Below, piece after piece: positions 1-7,455 of a stretch of 53,212 bases of DNA; the stretch's first letter is position 1; every line of letters begins with the position of its first letter. This stretch comes from an uncultured Pseudomonadota bacterium. Its GTDB lineage: Bacteria > Pseudomonadota > Gammaproteobacteria > Competibacterales > Competibacteraceae. The notes below the pieces were generated by a model. The model searched no databases and was not told where the DNA came from. It saw nothing but the letters and a program-made list of their open reading frames with translations. Both the position numbers and the translations under genes were made by a program. Where the stretch lies: positions 1-53,212 of the forward strand of contig CAIMUS010000338.1 of the NCBI GenBank assembly GCA_903844665.1. Direction: 5' to 3'.

Positions 1-1727
1 AGGGTATCCACTTAAGCCGGGACAGTTAGTAATTTCAATGGGTTAAATTTTACAGGCGCTCTTGGCTTTCGGGGCACGGGCAAGGGAGCAGCCATCCGCT
101 CCACCATCCAGTCAAACAAGTCAGGAAACGACGTCTTAAACAAGCGTTCGGCGGCGGTGGTCCCATCGGTGCGTTTGAGGTCGAAGTTATGAATCACGGT
201 CATCACCTTCAAACGTTGAGGCGGCGTGCCTCTGGCGCAATGATTCAGTTGTGATAGATAACCATTCCGGCCCTCGACGGCCGAGGAGGCCCGCTGGAAT
301 TGCCCGGCGAGGTCGCTGGCCCAGGCGGAGTAGATTTCAAACTCGGACGGCGTCACCGTCGCGGTGAGGGGGTGCTGCAGGAGCGCGGCCTGGGCCTGTC
401 GGAACGCCTGCTGATAGGCCGCTTTCAGGGCCGGGGTTTTGGTCTTCTCCACCTGGGTCTGCCAGTAGACGACGGGTAGCAGCTGCTGCTGTAACCAACG
501 TTGGGTGGGTTCGTCGAGCGCCAGCGGGGCTATACGGTGTTCCACCCCGAGCCACCAGGCATCGACCAGGGCGGCAATCCCTGGAATTTGGCGCTTGAAT
601 TTGAGCACCGCCGCTTGATTGTCGCGCGCCGTATAGGAGGCATGGAGGGTGTCGAGGGTCGCCACCATCTGCTGCAGCTGGCTCTCGACCTGAGCTGAAC
701 TCTGCGCCTTGCTCTCGGCCACGGTGAAGGGGTGCACGGCTTGGGAAGCCTGTTGCAGCGTACTCTGATAGGTCGCTTGATCGGCCCGCAGGACTTCGGC
801 TTGCGCACTGAGGTGGGCCAGCAACCGCGGTTGAACGTGCGTATCGTGACCCTTGGCTTCTACTACGCTGAGCTGCTGCTGAGCGTGGGTCAGTTTCTCC
901 TCGACCTGCGCCAGTTTTAAGCTCAGGCTCACTCCCAGCACTTTGGCTAAATCCCGCAAGGCATGAAATAAATCCGGCACGCTGGGGCACCCCAAGCCCT
1001 TCAGCGCCAGCTTGATCAAGGCTTTGGCCCGATCACTGACTATATACCTGAGCTCCAACCCCACCCGTTTTACGGCAGCCTGAACCCGTTCCTGCCAGGT
1101 GTCATAGGTTCTATTGTCGGCGGCCTCTTCCAGCACCAGATAACCCGACACTAAATCCATCATCACTAACACCACGTCATCGAAAAAGGTCTCGTCGGCG
1201 TCGGCAATGATTTCCAGCCGACGCCCCGCTTGACCTAACCGCTGTTCCTGTTCCGCTTGATAGGCCAGGATGACCGTTTCCATCTGCGTTCGTAACGATC
1301 TCAGGGCACTCGGCGAAACCGCCAGGTAACGCTCGAGTCGGACCCGATGAAAAAACTCGGACATACGCTCAGCGCCCATTCCCCCTTTCAGGCCAAACAC
1401 AAAAACCACGGCCAACACTAAGACCCGCCGCCACTGTGCGCCCCGTTCCTGTTCCCACAGCTCCGCTTCCGGCACCTGCTGGGCGCGCTCTTGCAGCCCT
1501 TTGCAGTGCCGCTCCACACTACTTTTCGGTAGCCCCGTCGCCGCGGCCAGCTTCCTGATCGATTGCGGACCCAGTTCCCGTAGCACCTTGCAAATCTGTT
1601 GGCAGCGCCCTCGTAGGTTCACCCTGTTACCTCGTCTGTCAGCCCATTGCTATCCTATTGTCGCTCTTTTGACCTTACCAGTCTCAGCGTAAAAGACTTA
1701 AACTGTCCCGCTTTAAGTGGGTAGCCT
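1..1727 (-). mobile_element. Insertion sequence with DUF6399-type transposase
   Basis: The ends form an imperfect terminal inverted repeat: positions 1-25 match the reverse complement of 1703-1727 at 21 of 25 bases, sharing the cores CACTTAA and GGGACAG. One long minus-strand gene fills the interior. The left flank lies outside the window, so no target duplication can be checked. A third, solo copy of the same end lies at 53071-53096. The element sits about 190 bp upstream of urtB, where urtA would be expected. I do not recognise a named IS family. Confidence 0.8.
12..1622 (-). CDS. Transposase-like protein (HTH, DUF6399 type)
   Basis: A 536-residue protein filling the insertion sequence. 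The first 45 residues carry a helix-turn-helix-like segment (IRKLAAATGLPKSSVERHCK). A central acidic stretch (ADADETFFDD, around residue 140) could supply DDE-type metal ligands, and a long coiled-coil-like region rich in Gln and Ala follows (about residues 230-320). The C-terminal SSAVEGRNGYLSQLNH motif and a basic proline-rich tail resemble proteins annotated as DUF6399 domain-containing. The role in transposition is inferred from the flanking inverted repeats and recalled family similarity. The frame is open throughout, so the copy may be active. Confidence 0.7.
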   Translation of the reverse strand: MNLRGRCQQICKVLRELGPQSIRKLAAATGLPKSSVERHCKGLQERAQQVPEAELWEQERGAQWRRVLVLAVVFVFGLKGGMGAERMSEFFHRVRLERYLAVSPSALRSLRTQMETVILAYQAEQEQRLGQAGRRLEIIADADETFFDDVVLVMMDLVSGYLVLEEAADNRTYDTWQERVQAAVKRVGLELRYIVSDRAKALIKLALKGLGCPSVPDLFHALRDLAKVLGVSLSLKLAQVEEKLTHAQQQLSVVEAKGHDTHVQPRLLAHLSAQAEVLRADQATYQSTLQQASQAVHPFTVAESKAQSSAQVESQLQQMVATLDTLHASYTARDNQAAVLKFKRQIPGIAALVDAWWLGVEHRIAPLALDEPTQRWLQQQLLPVVYWQTQVEKTKTPALKAAYQQAFRQAQAALLQHPLTATVTPSEFEIYSAWASDLAGQFQRASSAVEGRNGYLSQLNHCARGTPPQRLKVMTVIHNFDLKRTDGTTAAERLFKTSFPDLFDWMVERMAAPLPVPRKPRAPVKFNPLKLLTVPA

Positions 1728-1797
1728 GGGGGAGGGACAGGGTGGGGGGTAAAGCGTGGGGCGCCGCCGCAACCGTTCATTCTGCGGGTTGTTTTCA

Positions 1798-1895
1798 ACC
1801 CCTCTCCCCAACCCTCCCCCACAAGGGGGGAGGGAGTTTTTATACAGCGTCTAACCCGACCTACAGGGATTTTCTAACCCGGCCTACGGGGATTT
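1798..1895 (+). repeat. CCTCCCC palindrome with T-run, plus 23-bp tandem duplication
   Basis: Positions 1812-1820 and 1826-1834 form a C/G-only stem followed by a run of five T at 1837-1841, which would work as an intrinsic terminator on the plus strand just ahead of urtB. Immediately after, 1850-1872 and 1873-1895 are two near-identical 23-bp units starting TCTAACCC. Both motif types recur elsewhere in the window as REP-like elements. Confidence 0.6.
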
Positions 1896-1913
1896 TTCAC
1901 GGTAAGCTATCTT

Positions 1914-3542
1914 ATGCCAGACTTACGATTGCCGACCCTGTTTTCCCGCTGGTTCAGGCTGGTGCTGACCCTGCTGTTACTCGGCCTGCTGCAACCGGCG
2001 TTAGCCACCGATGACGCCGTTTTTCAGGAGACCGCAAAGGCATTGGCCGGCGCCGATCGCAACGCCATCCGCCAGGCGGTGGAAACGCTGGGCGTCAGCC
2101 AGGATGCGCGCGCCCTGCCGATGCTGGAGGCATTACGGGACGGTCGGCTGGCGGTCACTCCGGAGGGCCGGTTGCTGCTCCGTAATGGCGAGGCCTTGAC
2201 CAATGCACTGAGCGGCGAGCCGGTCGCTCTGCCCACGGAAACCTTGAGCGCGCCGCCGCTCAATAACGCCATCCGGCGGGTGCTGACAGCCGCCATCGCC
2301 CAGCTTCAGTTGGTTTCCCCCGACCGCAAAGCGCGGCTGTCCGCCGCCCGCGCGCTGGCCGACAATCCCCATGAGGAAGATGCCCCCGCCCTGCGGCAGG
2401 CTCTGGCTAAAGAACAGGACGCCGAGGTGCGTGCTGCGCTGGCGCTAGCCTTGGCGCAGTTGGATCTGAACTCCTCCGAGCCGGCGGCGCGGCTGGCGGC
2501 GGTCGAACTGCTGGGAAAGGAAGGCGGACCCAAGGCCAGGCCGTTGCTGGAACAAATGCTGGCCAAAACGGAAGGTGACGAGTTGCTAAGCCAAGCCGTC
2601 AACCAGGCGCTGGCGAACCTGGATTTCCGGCAGGCGCTGGTCAATCAGGCCGGCAATTTCTTCTACGGCCTGAGCCTGGGGAGCATTCTGCTGCTGGCGG
2701 CGCTGGGACTGGCGATCACCTTCGGCCTGATGGGGGTGATCAATATGGCCCACGGCGAAATGCTGATGCTGGGCGCTTACGCCACCTATATCGTGCAGAA
2801 TCTGTTTCGTGCCTGGCTGCCGGGATGGTTCGACTGGTATCCGCTGGCGGCGCTGCCGGCGGCGTTCCTGGTCAGCGCGCTGGTCGGGATGGCGCTGGAG
2901 CGCAGCGTCATCCGCTATCTCTATGGCCGGCCGCTGGAAACCCTGCTCGCCACCTGGGGTATCAGCCTGCTGTTGATTCAGATCGTGCGCCTGCTGTTCG
3001 GCGCACAGAACGTCGAAGTGGCCAATCCCGCCTGGCTGTCGGGCGGTGTGGCGCTGGCGCCGGGTCTGGTATTGCCCTACAGCCGCCTGGCGACCATCGC
3101 CTTCGCCGCATTGGTGCTGCTGCTGGTCTGGCTGCTGTTCCAGCGCACCTGGCTGGGCTTGCAGGTGCGGGCGGTCACCCAGATCCGGCCGATGGCCGCT
3201 TCCATGGGCATCAACACCGCCAGGGTGGATATGCTGACCTTCGGGCTGGGCTCGGGTGTGGCGGGTTTGGGCGGCGTCGCCCTGTCGCAACTCGGCAATG
3301 TCGGCCCGGAATTGGGGCAATCCTATATCGTCGATTGCTTTATGGTGGTGGTGCTGGGCGGCGTCGGCAAGCTGGCCGGGACCGTGGCTGGCGCGCTGGG
3401 TCTGGGTATGGTCAACAAATTCCTGGAACCCTTCGCCGGCGCGGTGCTGGGTAAGATCGCCGTCCTGATCATCATCATCCTGTTTATCCAGAAGCGTCCC
3501 CAGGGTCTGTTCGCGCCCAAGGGCCGGCTGGTGGAGAATTGA
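1914..3542 (+). CDS. urtB: Urea ABC transporter permease UrtB
   Basis: Inner-membrane permease of the high-affinity urea transporter (branched-chain amino acid transporter superfamily). The 542 residues fit UrtB: an N-terminal signal-like hydrophobic segment (residues 10-31), an Ala/Leu-rich HEAT-like extracytoplasmic region to about residue 240, then the LivH-type membrane domain beginning GLSLGSILLLAALGLAITFG with the family motif NMAHGEMLMLGAY. It abuts urtC (1 bp apart) and heads urtBCDE. The substrate-binding protein UrtA, normally encoded just upstream, is replaced here by a terminator-like repeat and the insertion sequence. No strong ribosome site precedes the start, so an alternative start is possible. 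Confidence 0.93.
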   Translation: MPDLRLPTLFSRWFRLVLTLLLLGLLQPALATDDAVFQETAKALAGADRNAIRQAVETLGVSQDARALPMLEALRDGRLAVTPEGRLLLRNGEALTNALSGEPVALPTETLSAPPLNNAIRRVLTAAIAQLQLVSPDRKARLSAARALADNPHEEDAPALRQALAKEQDAEVRAALALALAQLDLNSSEPAARLAAVELLGKEGGPKARPLLEQMLAKTEGDELLSQAVNQALANLDFRQALVNQAGNFFYGLSLGSILLLAALGLAITFGLMGVINMAHGEMLMLGAYATYIVQNLFRAWLPGWFDWYPLAALPAAFLVSALVGMALERSVIRYLYGRPLETLLATWGISLLLIQIVRLLFGAQNVEVANPAWLSGGVALAPGLVLPYSRLATIAFAALVLLLVWLLFQRTWLGLQVRAVTQIRPMAASMGINTARVDMLTFGLGSGVAGLGGVALSQLGNVGPELGQSYIVDCFMVVVLGGVGKLAGTVAGALGLGMVNKFLEPFAGAVLGKIAVLIIIILFIQKRPQGLFAPKGRLVEN

Positions 3543-3543
3543 T

Positions 3544-4716
3544 ATGGCCGAAGACAGCCTGAGTGCACGCTTATTACCTGCCGCACCTCCAAGCGAGCCG
3601 AGCTGGACAAAGTGGGACAGCCTGAGCGCAGGTTTGTCAAGGCTCCACGGTCCCACCGGCTGGACGGTGATCTTGAGTCTGGTGCTGCTGTTCGGGGTGG
3701 CGATTCCCCTGTTGAACCGCCTGCCGGCGGCGGATTCGGCCTGGCATATCCCCGATTATCTGGTCACCCTGTTCGGCAAATTCCTCTGCTATGCCCTGGT
3801 CGCCCTGGCGCTCGATCTGATCTGGGGCTTCGCCGGCATTCTCAGCCTGGGACATGGGGTGTTCTTCGCCCTGGGCGGCTATGCGATGGGCATGCACCTG
3901 ATGCGGACAATGGCCGGCGAGGGCGTCTATCGCAGCGAGTTGCCCGATTTCATGGTATTCCTCAACTGGAAGGAGATGCCCTGGTTCTGGCACGGCTTCG
4001 AGCACTTCGGCTATGCCCTGTCGATGGCACTGTTAGTGCCGGGATTGCTGGCCTTCGTCTTCGGATTTTTCGCCTTCCGCTCCCGCATCAAGGGGGTGTA
4101 TTTCTCGATCATCACCCAGGCGCTGACCTATGCCCTGATGCTGTTGTTCTTCCGCAATGAAACCGGTCTGGGCGGCAATAACGGCCTGACCGATTTCAAG
4201 CGCATCCTGGGATTTTCCTTGCAGGAGCCTTCGACCCGCCTGGGCCTTTACCTGCTCACGGCGTTTCTCCTGCTGCTCAGCTATCTGCTGTGCCGCTATC
4301 TGGTTAACGCCCGGTTCGGTCGGGTGCTGACCGCCATCTGCGACGCCGAAAGCCGGATCATGTTCTGCGGTTACGATTCCCTGCATTACAAGCTGTTCGC
4401 CTGGACGCTGTCGGCGGTGCTCTGCGGCCTGGCCGGCGCGCTGTATGTGCCGCAGGTCGGCATCATCAATCCCAGCGAAATGGCCCCGGCGGCCTCGATC
4501 GAGATGATCATCTGGGTGGCGGTCGGCGGCCGTGGCGCCCTGTACGGCGCCTTGCTGGGGGCCGGCGTGATCAATGGCGCCAAAAGCTGGCTGACCGTGG
4601 CCTTTCCCGAGATCTGGCTGTTTTTTCTGGGCGGATTGTTTATCGTGGTCACCCTGTTCATGCCGCGCGGCCTGATCGGCCTGCTCGATCTGCGGCGGCG
4701 GAGGAAAACCGCATGA
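3544..4716 (+). CDS. urtC: Urea ABC transporter permease UrtC
   Basis: Second membrane permease of the urea transporter, a LivM-type protein of 390 residues, the usual length. Visible features are a first membrane helix near residue 40, the motif GFAGILSLGHGVFFALGGYA (residues 96-115) characteristic of LivM/UrtC, and NETGLGGNNGLTDF in the middle. It starts 1 bp after the urtB stop and overlaps urtD by 4 bp, so translation of the four genes is probably coupled. It pairs with UrtB to form the urea channel energised by UrtD and UrtE. Confidence 0.94.
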   Translation: MAEDSLSARLLPAAPPSEPSWTKWDSLSAGLSRLHGPTGWTVILSLVLLFGVAIPLLNRLPAADSAWHIPDYLVTLFGKFLCYALVALALDLIWGFAGILSLGHGVFFALGGYAMGMHLMRTMAGEGVYRSELPDFMVFLNWKEMPWFWHGFEHFGYALSMALLVPGLLAFVFGFFAFRSRIKGVYFSIITQALTYALMLLFFRNETGLGGNNGLTDFKRILGFSLQEPSTRLGLYLLTAFLLLLSYLLCRYLVNARFGRVLTAICDAESRIMFCGYDSLHYKLFAWTLSAVLCGLAGALYVPQVGIINPSEMAPAASIEMIIWVAVGGRGALYGALLGAGVINGAKSWLTVAFPEIWLFFLGGLFIVVTLFMPRGLIGLLDLRRRRKTA

Positions 4717-5522
4717 CGCCGACTCCCGATCTATTGGCGGCGGAATTCGCCGACCGGCCGCTGCCGGATACCAGCCACGGTGGCATTCTCTATGTCGAAG
4801 GGGTTACGGTCAGCTTCGACGGCTTCCGTGCGCTCGACGATCTGACCCTGTTCATTCGGGAAGGCGAACTGCGCTGCATTATCGGTCCCAACGGCGCCGG
4901 CAAGACGACCCTGATGGATGTGATCACCGGCAAGACCCGTCCCGATACCGGCAACGTCTACTTCGGTCAGACGCTCGACCTGCTCAAGTTGCGCGAGTAT
5001 GAAATTGCCCGCGCCGGCATTGGCCGCAAGTTTCAAAAACCCACGGTATTCGAGGGCCATACCGTGTTCGAGAATCTGGAACTGGCGCTGAAGGCCGACA
5101 AGCGTGCTTTCACCAGCCTCACGGCGCGCCTATCGTCCGACCAGCATGACCGTATCGACGAAATCCTGGAAACCATCGGCCTGACGGCCGAGTTGCAGCG
5201 GCTGGCGGGATCGCTGTCCCACGGTCAGAAGCAATGGCTGGAAATCGGCATGCTGCTGGCGCAGGAGCCCAAGCTGTTGCTGGTCGATGAGCCGGTGGCC
5301 GGCATGACCGAACAGGAAATCGAGCATACCTCCCGCCTGCTGAACAGTCTCGAAGGCAAACACTCGGTGGTCGTGGTCGAGCACGATATGGCCTTCGTGC
5401 GCTCCATCGCCCGCAAGGTGACGGTGCTGCATCAGGGCCGAGTGCTGGCCGAGGGCGATATGGATACGATTCAGCGGGACCCCAAGGTGATCGAGGTCTA
5501 TCTGGGAGGCGAACATGGCTGA
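4713..5522 (+). CDS. urtD: Urea ABC transporter ATP-binding protein UrtD
   Basis: Cytoplasmic ATPase of the urea importer (LivG-type), 269 residues. It shows Walker A GPNGAGKTT, the signature LSHGQKQWLEIGMLL (the LSHGQ variant typical of UrtD), Walker B LLLVDEP and the switch histidine in VVVEHDMAFV. About 25 residues precede the domain. The start overlaps urtC by 4 bp (ATGA), and its end overlaps urtE by 8 bp. No defects seen. Confidence 0.95.
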   Translation: MTPTPDLLAAEFADRPLPDTSHGGILYVEGVTVSFDGFRALDDLTLFIREGELRCIIGPNGAGKTTLMDVITGKTRPDTGNVYFGQTLDLLKLREYEIARAGIGRKFQKPTVFEGHTVFENLELALKADKRAFTSLTARLSSDQHDRIDEILETIGLTAELQRLAGSLSHGQKQWLEIGMLLAQEPKLLLVDEPVAGMTEQEIEHTSRLLNSLEGKHSVVVVEHDMAFVRSIARKVTVLHQGRVLAEGDMDTIQRDPKVIEVYLGGEHG

Positions 5523-6219
5523 AGCGGGCGAACTGCTGAGCGTCGACGGCCTGAATCTCTATTACGGTGGCAGCCATATTCTGCGCGACATGGCCTTACG
5601 GGTACCCAAGGGCGCCTGTGTCTGTCTGATGGGCCGCAACGGCATGGGCAAGACCACCCTGCTCAAGGCGATCATGGGCCTGATCCCGGTCCGCTCCGGT
5701 GCGGTGAGTTTCGCCGGCCATGAACTCAACGGAGCGCCACCGTATCGGCGTGCCCGTCTGGGTATCGGTTATGTGCCGCAGGGCCGGGAGATTTTCCCCG
5801 AGTTAAGCGTAGAGGAGAATTTGCAGATCGGTCTGATCTCCCGCAAGGATGGCCGCTCCACGCTACCGGAGTGGATTTTTCAGTTATTCCCGGTCCTGAA
5901 GCAGATGTTGCCGCGGCGCGGCGGCAATCTCTCCGGCGGGCAGCAACAGCAGTTGGCCATCGGCCGCGCCCTGGCGCTGGAACCGTCGCTGTTGATTCTG
6001 GACGAGCCGACCGAGGGCATTCAGCCCAATATCGTCCAGGAGATCGGCGATATCATCGTCCGGCTCAATCGGGAGGAAGGGTTGACGGTGCTGCTGGTCG
6101 AGCAGAAGCTGAAGTTCGCCCGCCAGATCGCCGAATATTTCTGCATTATGGAAAAAGCCACGCGGTGGCCGCCGGGCCGATGGCGGCGCTGGATGACGAA
6201 CTGGTCAGGCGGTATTTGA
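5515..6219 (+). CDS. urtE: Urea ABC transporter ATP-binding protein UrtE (C-terminus frameshifted)
   Basis: Second ATPase of the urea importer (LivF-type). Walker A GRNGMGKTT, signature LSGGQQQQLAIGRAL and Walker B LLILDEPTEGIQPN are intact. After EYFCIMEK the reading frame gives an unrelated Trp/Arg-rich tail and stops at 6219. One extra G after the five A at 6152-6156 would restore a typical UrtE ending, AAGPMAALDDELVRRYLTV, with a stop at 6225-6227. The last 22 or so residues are therefore altered by a one-base deletion or a sequencing error in AAAAAG. The catalytic core is unaffected. It overlaps urtD by 8 bp. Confidence 0.92.
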   Translation: MAEAGELLSVDGLNLYYGGSHILRDMALRVPKGACVCLMGRNGMGKTTLLKAIMGLIPVRSGAVSFAGHELNGAPPYRRARLGIGYVPQGREIFPELSVEENLQIGLISRKDGRSTLPEWIFQLFPVLKQMLPRRGGNLSGGQQQQLAIGRALALEPSLLILDEPTEGIQPNIVQEIGDIIVRLNREEGLTVLLVEQKLKFARQIAEYFCIMEKATRWPPGRWRRWMTNWSGGI

Positions 6220-6237
6220 CGGTGTAGGCTTCATCAC

Positions 6238-6264
6238 CTGTGGGAGCGGCGCCCTCGCCGCGAT
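6238..6264 (+). repeat. Half of a REP-like palindrome (GGAGCGGCGCCCTCGCC type)
   Basis: A single arm of the palindrome found complete at 10834-10921 and 18597-18670, lying between urtE and the convergent toxin gene. It is internally self-complementary around GGCGCC. Confidence 0.6.
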
Positions 6265-6268
6265 GACT

Positions 6269-6670
6269 TCAGGCCGGTAATTCGATGACCTCCAATCCCG
6301 GCACACGTCCAAACTCCGAGGGGTTGGTAGTCAACACAGCGCAACCATGGCTGAGAGCGGTAGCGGCAATGATCAAATCGTGGGCGCCGATCAATTGCCC
6401 CTGCCGCGCCAGGGCAGCGAACAACCCGGCATGGACCCGCGCCACCTCGGCAGTAAAATCGAGTACCGGCAATCGTGCCAGTACAGCTTCTACAAAGGCG
6501 GAACGTTTGACACGTCTCGCCTCAGTATCGGCAAGATGCACACCAACCAATAGTTCAGACACTGTCACTGCGCTGATATAGGTTGGACCGTAGCTTGCCC
6601 ACCGGGAGAAATCTACGGCGCCCCTGCGTTCAGCACGGATAAAAACACCGCTGTCCAGCACTAAGCCCAC
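6269..6670 (-). CDS. vapC: PIN-domain ribonuclease toxin, VapC family
   Basis: A 133-residue PIN-domain protein, probably an RNase toxin. PIN acidic residues are visible: Asp in the opening LVLDSGVFI, Glu in VTVSELLVGVH, and Asp in the late IGAHDLIIAATALSHG with the usual following ATA. The GTG start at 6668-6670 lies inside the end of the antitoxin gene (10-bp overlap), giving a coupled antitoxin-toxin operon. The RNA target cannot be told from the sequence. Confidence 0.85.
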   Translation of the reverse strand: MGLVLDSGVFIRAERRGAVDFSRWASYGPTYISAVTVSELLVGVHLADTEARRVKRSAFVEAVLARLPVLDFTAEVARVHAGLFAALARQGQLIGAHDLIIAATALSHGCAVLTTNPSEFGRVPGLEVIELPA

Positions 6671-6936
6671 GGTTCAACCTCCGGGGGTATCTCACGGCGG
6701 ACGGATTCCACATCCACGGCAAAGGCCTCGGCGTCCTCGTCCAAACCGGGTAATTCCGCAAACAGACGATTCAGTTCACTTACCATAACTGTGGCTGGCG
6801 CCGTGGCCGGCACCAAGCGGGCTACAATTCTGTTATTGCGTTCCAGTTCGAAGCTTACACCCTGGTAATAGACCCGGTTGAGCATGTCGGAAAACTGACG
6901 GGCTGCCTGAGTCACATTGATGCGCTCCATGACCAT
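6661..6936 (-). CDS. Type II antitoxin, Phd/YefM-like
   Basis: A 91-residue antitoxin upstream of the PIN toxin. The N-terminal half (MERINVTQAARQFSDMLNRV, then LERNNRIVARLVP) matches the Phd/YefM DNA-binding fold; the acidic C-terminal third should wrap the toxin. A GAAGG ribosome-site motif is better spaced for the second ATG at 6930 than for 6936, so the mature start is probably MERINV. It is likely autoregulated as a complex with the toxin; I saw no clear operator palindrome. Confidence 0.8.
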   Translation of the reverse strand: MVMERINVTQAARQFSDMLNRVYYQGVSFELERNNRIVARLVPATAPATVMVSELNRLFAELPGLDEDAEAFAVDVESVRREIPPEVEPWA

Positions 6937-6989
6937 TACCTTCTAAATCTGATAATCAAAAAATCAGTATACCAGACAAACGCAGCAAC

Positions 6990-7111
6990 CGGGAGCGCGC
7001 CAAAGAAGCGTCGCAGGTTGCCAGGGATGCATTGCAGGCCGCCAACGAGGCGGGGAGTACGGTACGCGCAATCTCTACGTCACTTTTCTGCTGCTGGGCG
7101 TCTATATTGGC
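6990..7111 (+). pseudogene. Decayed N-terminal fragment of a membrane protein
   Basis: Two frames join across one missing G in a G-run near 7052. The first reads RSNRERAKEASQVARDALQ and continues to NEAG; the second reads GEYGTRNLYVTFLLLGVYIGV. Together they resemble the coiled start and first membrane helix of some pentapeptide-repeat membrane proteins (recalled, not searched). There is no start codon in the obvious place (ATA at about 6969), and the reading is cut by the repeat at 7112. I take it as a gene remnant. Confidence 0.4.
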
Positions 7112-7219
7112 GTAAGCGTTCACACCCCTCCCCCTAACCCCCTCCCACAAGGGGAGGGGGAATAGGCTAAGTATCTGTTTTGCAATAACTCCCTCCCCCC
7201 TTGTGGGGGAGGGTTGGGG
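7112..7219 (+). repeat. 108-bp dispersed repeat, copy A
   Basis: Matches 50847-50954 with about five mismatches in 108 bases. It holds two C-rich/G-rich palindromes (about 7133-7161 and 7190-7215) separated by a conserved linker containing TTTTGCAATAACT. Both copies begin GTAAGCGTTCAC and lie directly at the broken end of a gene fragment. Confidence 0.8.
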
Positions 7220-7391
7220 TCACTGCCATTAACTTAAGATCACCGTTCATTCCCCTCGCCCGCTTGCGGGAGAGGGGTTGGGGGTAAGGGTGGTTGAAAT
7301 TCAACGACTTACCCACTCTCCCTGTCCCTCTCCCCCTGGCCAGGGGGAGAGGGAACTGAATGATGCTGCCTTAAGTTAATGGCAGTGACCC
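7217..7391 (+). mobile_element. MITE-like element with perfect 22-bp terminal inverted repeats
   Basis: Positions 7217-7238 and 7370-7391 are perfect reverse complements (GGGTCACTGCCATTAACTTA plus AG). The 131-bp interior has no gene and contains two further C/G palindromes, around 7252-7282 and 7319-7352. Size, termini and lack of coding fit a non-autonomous mobile element. No transposase with matching ends is in the window. Confidence 0.7.
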
Positions 7392-7394
7392 TGT

Positions 7395-7417
7395 CCCTCC
7401 CCCTTCAAGGGGGAGGG
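7395..7417. repeat. CCCTCCCC hairpin
   Basis: A short palindrome, CCCTCCCC and GGGGAGGG around a 7-base loop, next to the MITE-like element and about 40 bp beyond the ureC stop. It may help end ureDABC transcription, although no T-run follows on the minus strand. Confidence 0.5.
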
Positions 7418-7455
7418 GACCGATAAAGGTGATTTTCAGAAAAGGAATGGTTAAC

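Noticed and set aside
6956-7150. A small minus-strand ORF beginning WEGVRGRGVNAY
   Set aside because: The same opening occurs in an ORF at 50625-50885 only because both start in the 108-bp repeat; it is not a gene family.
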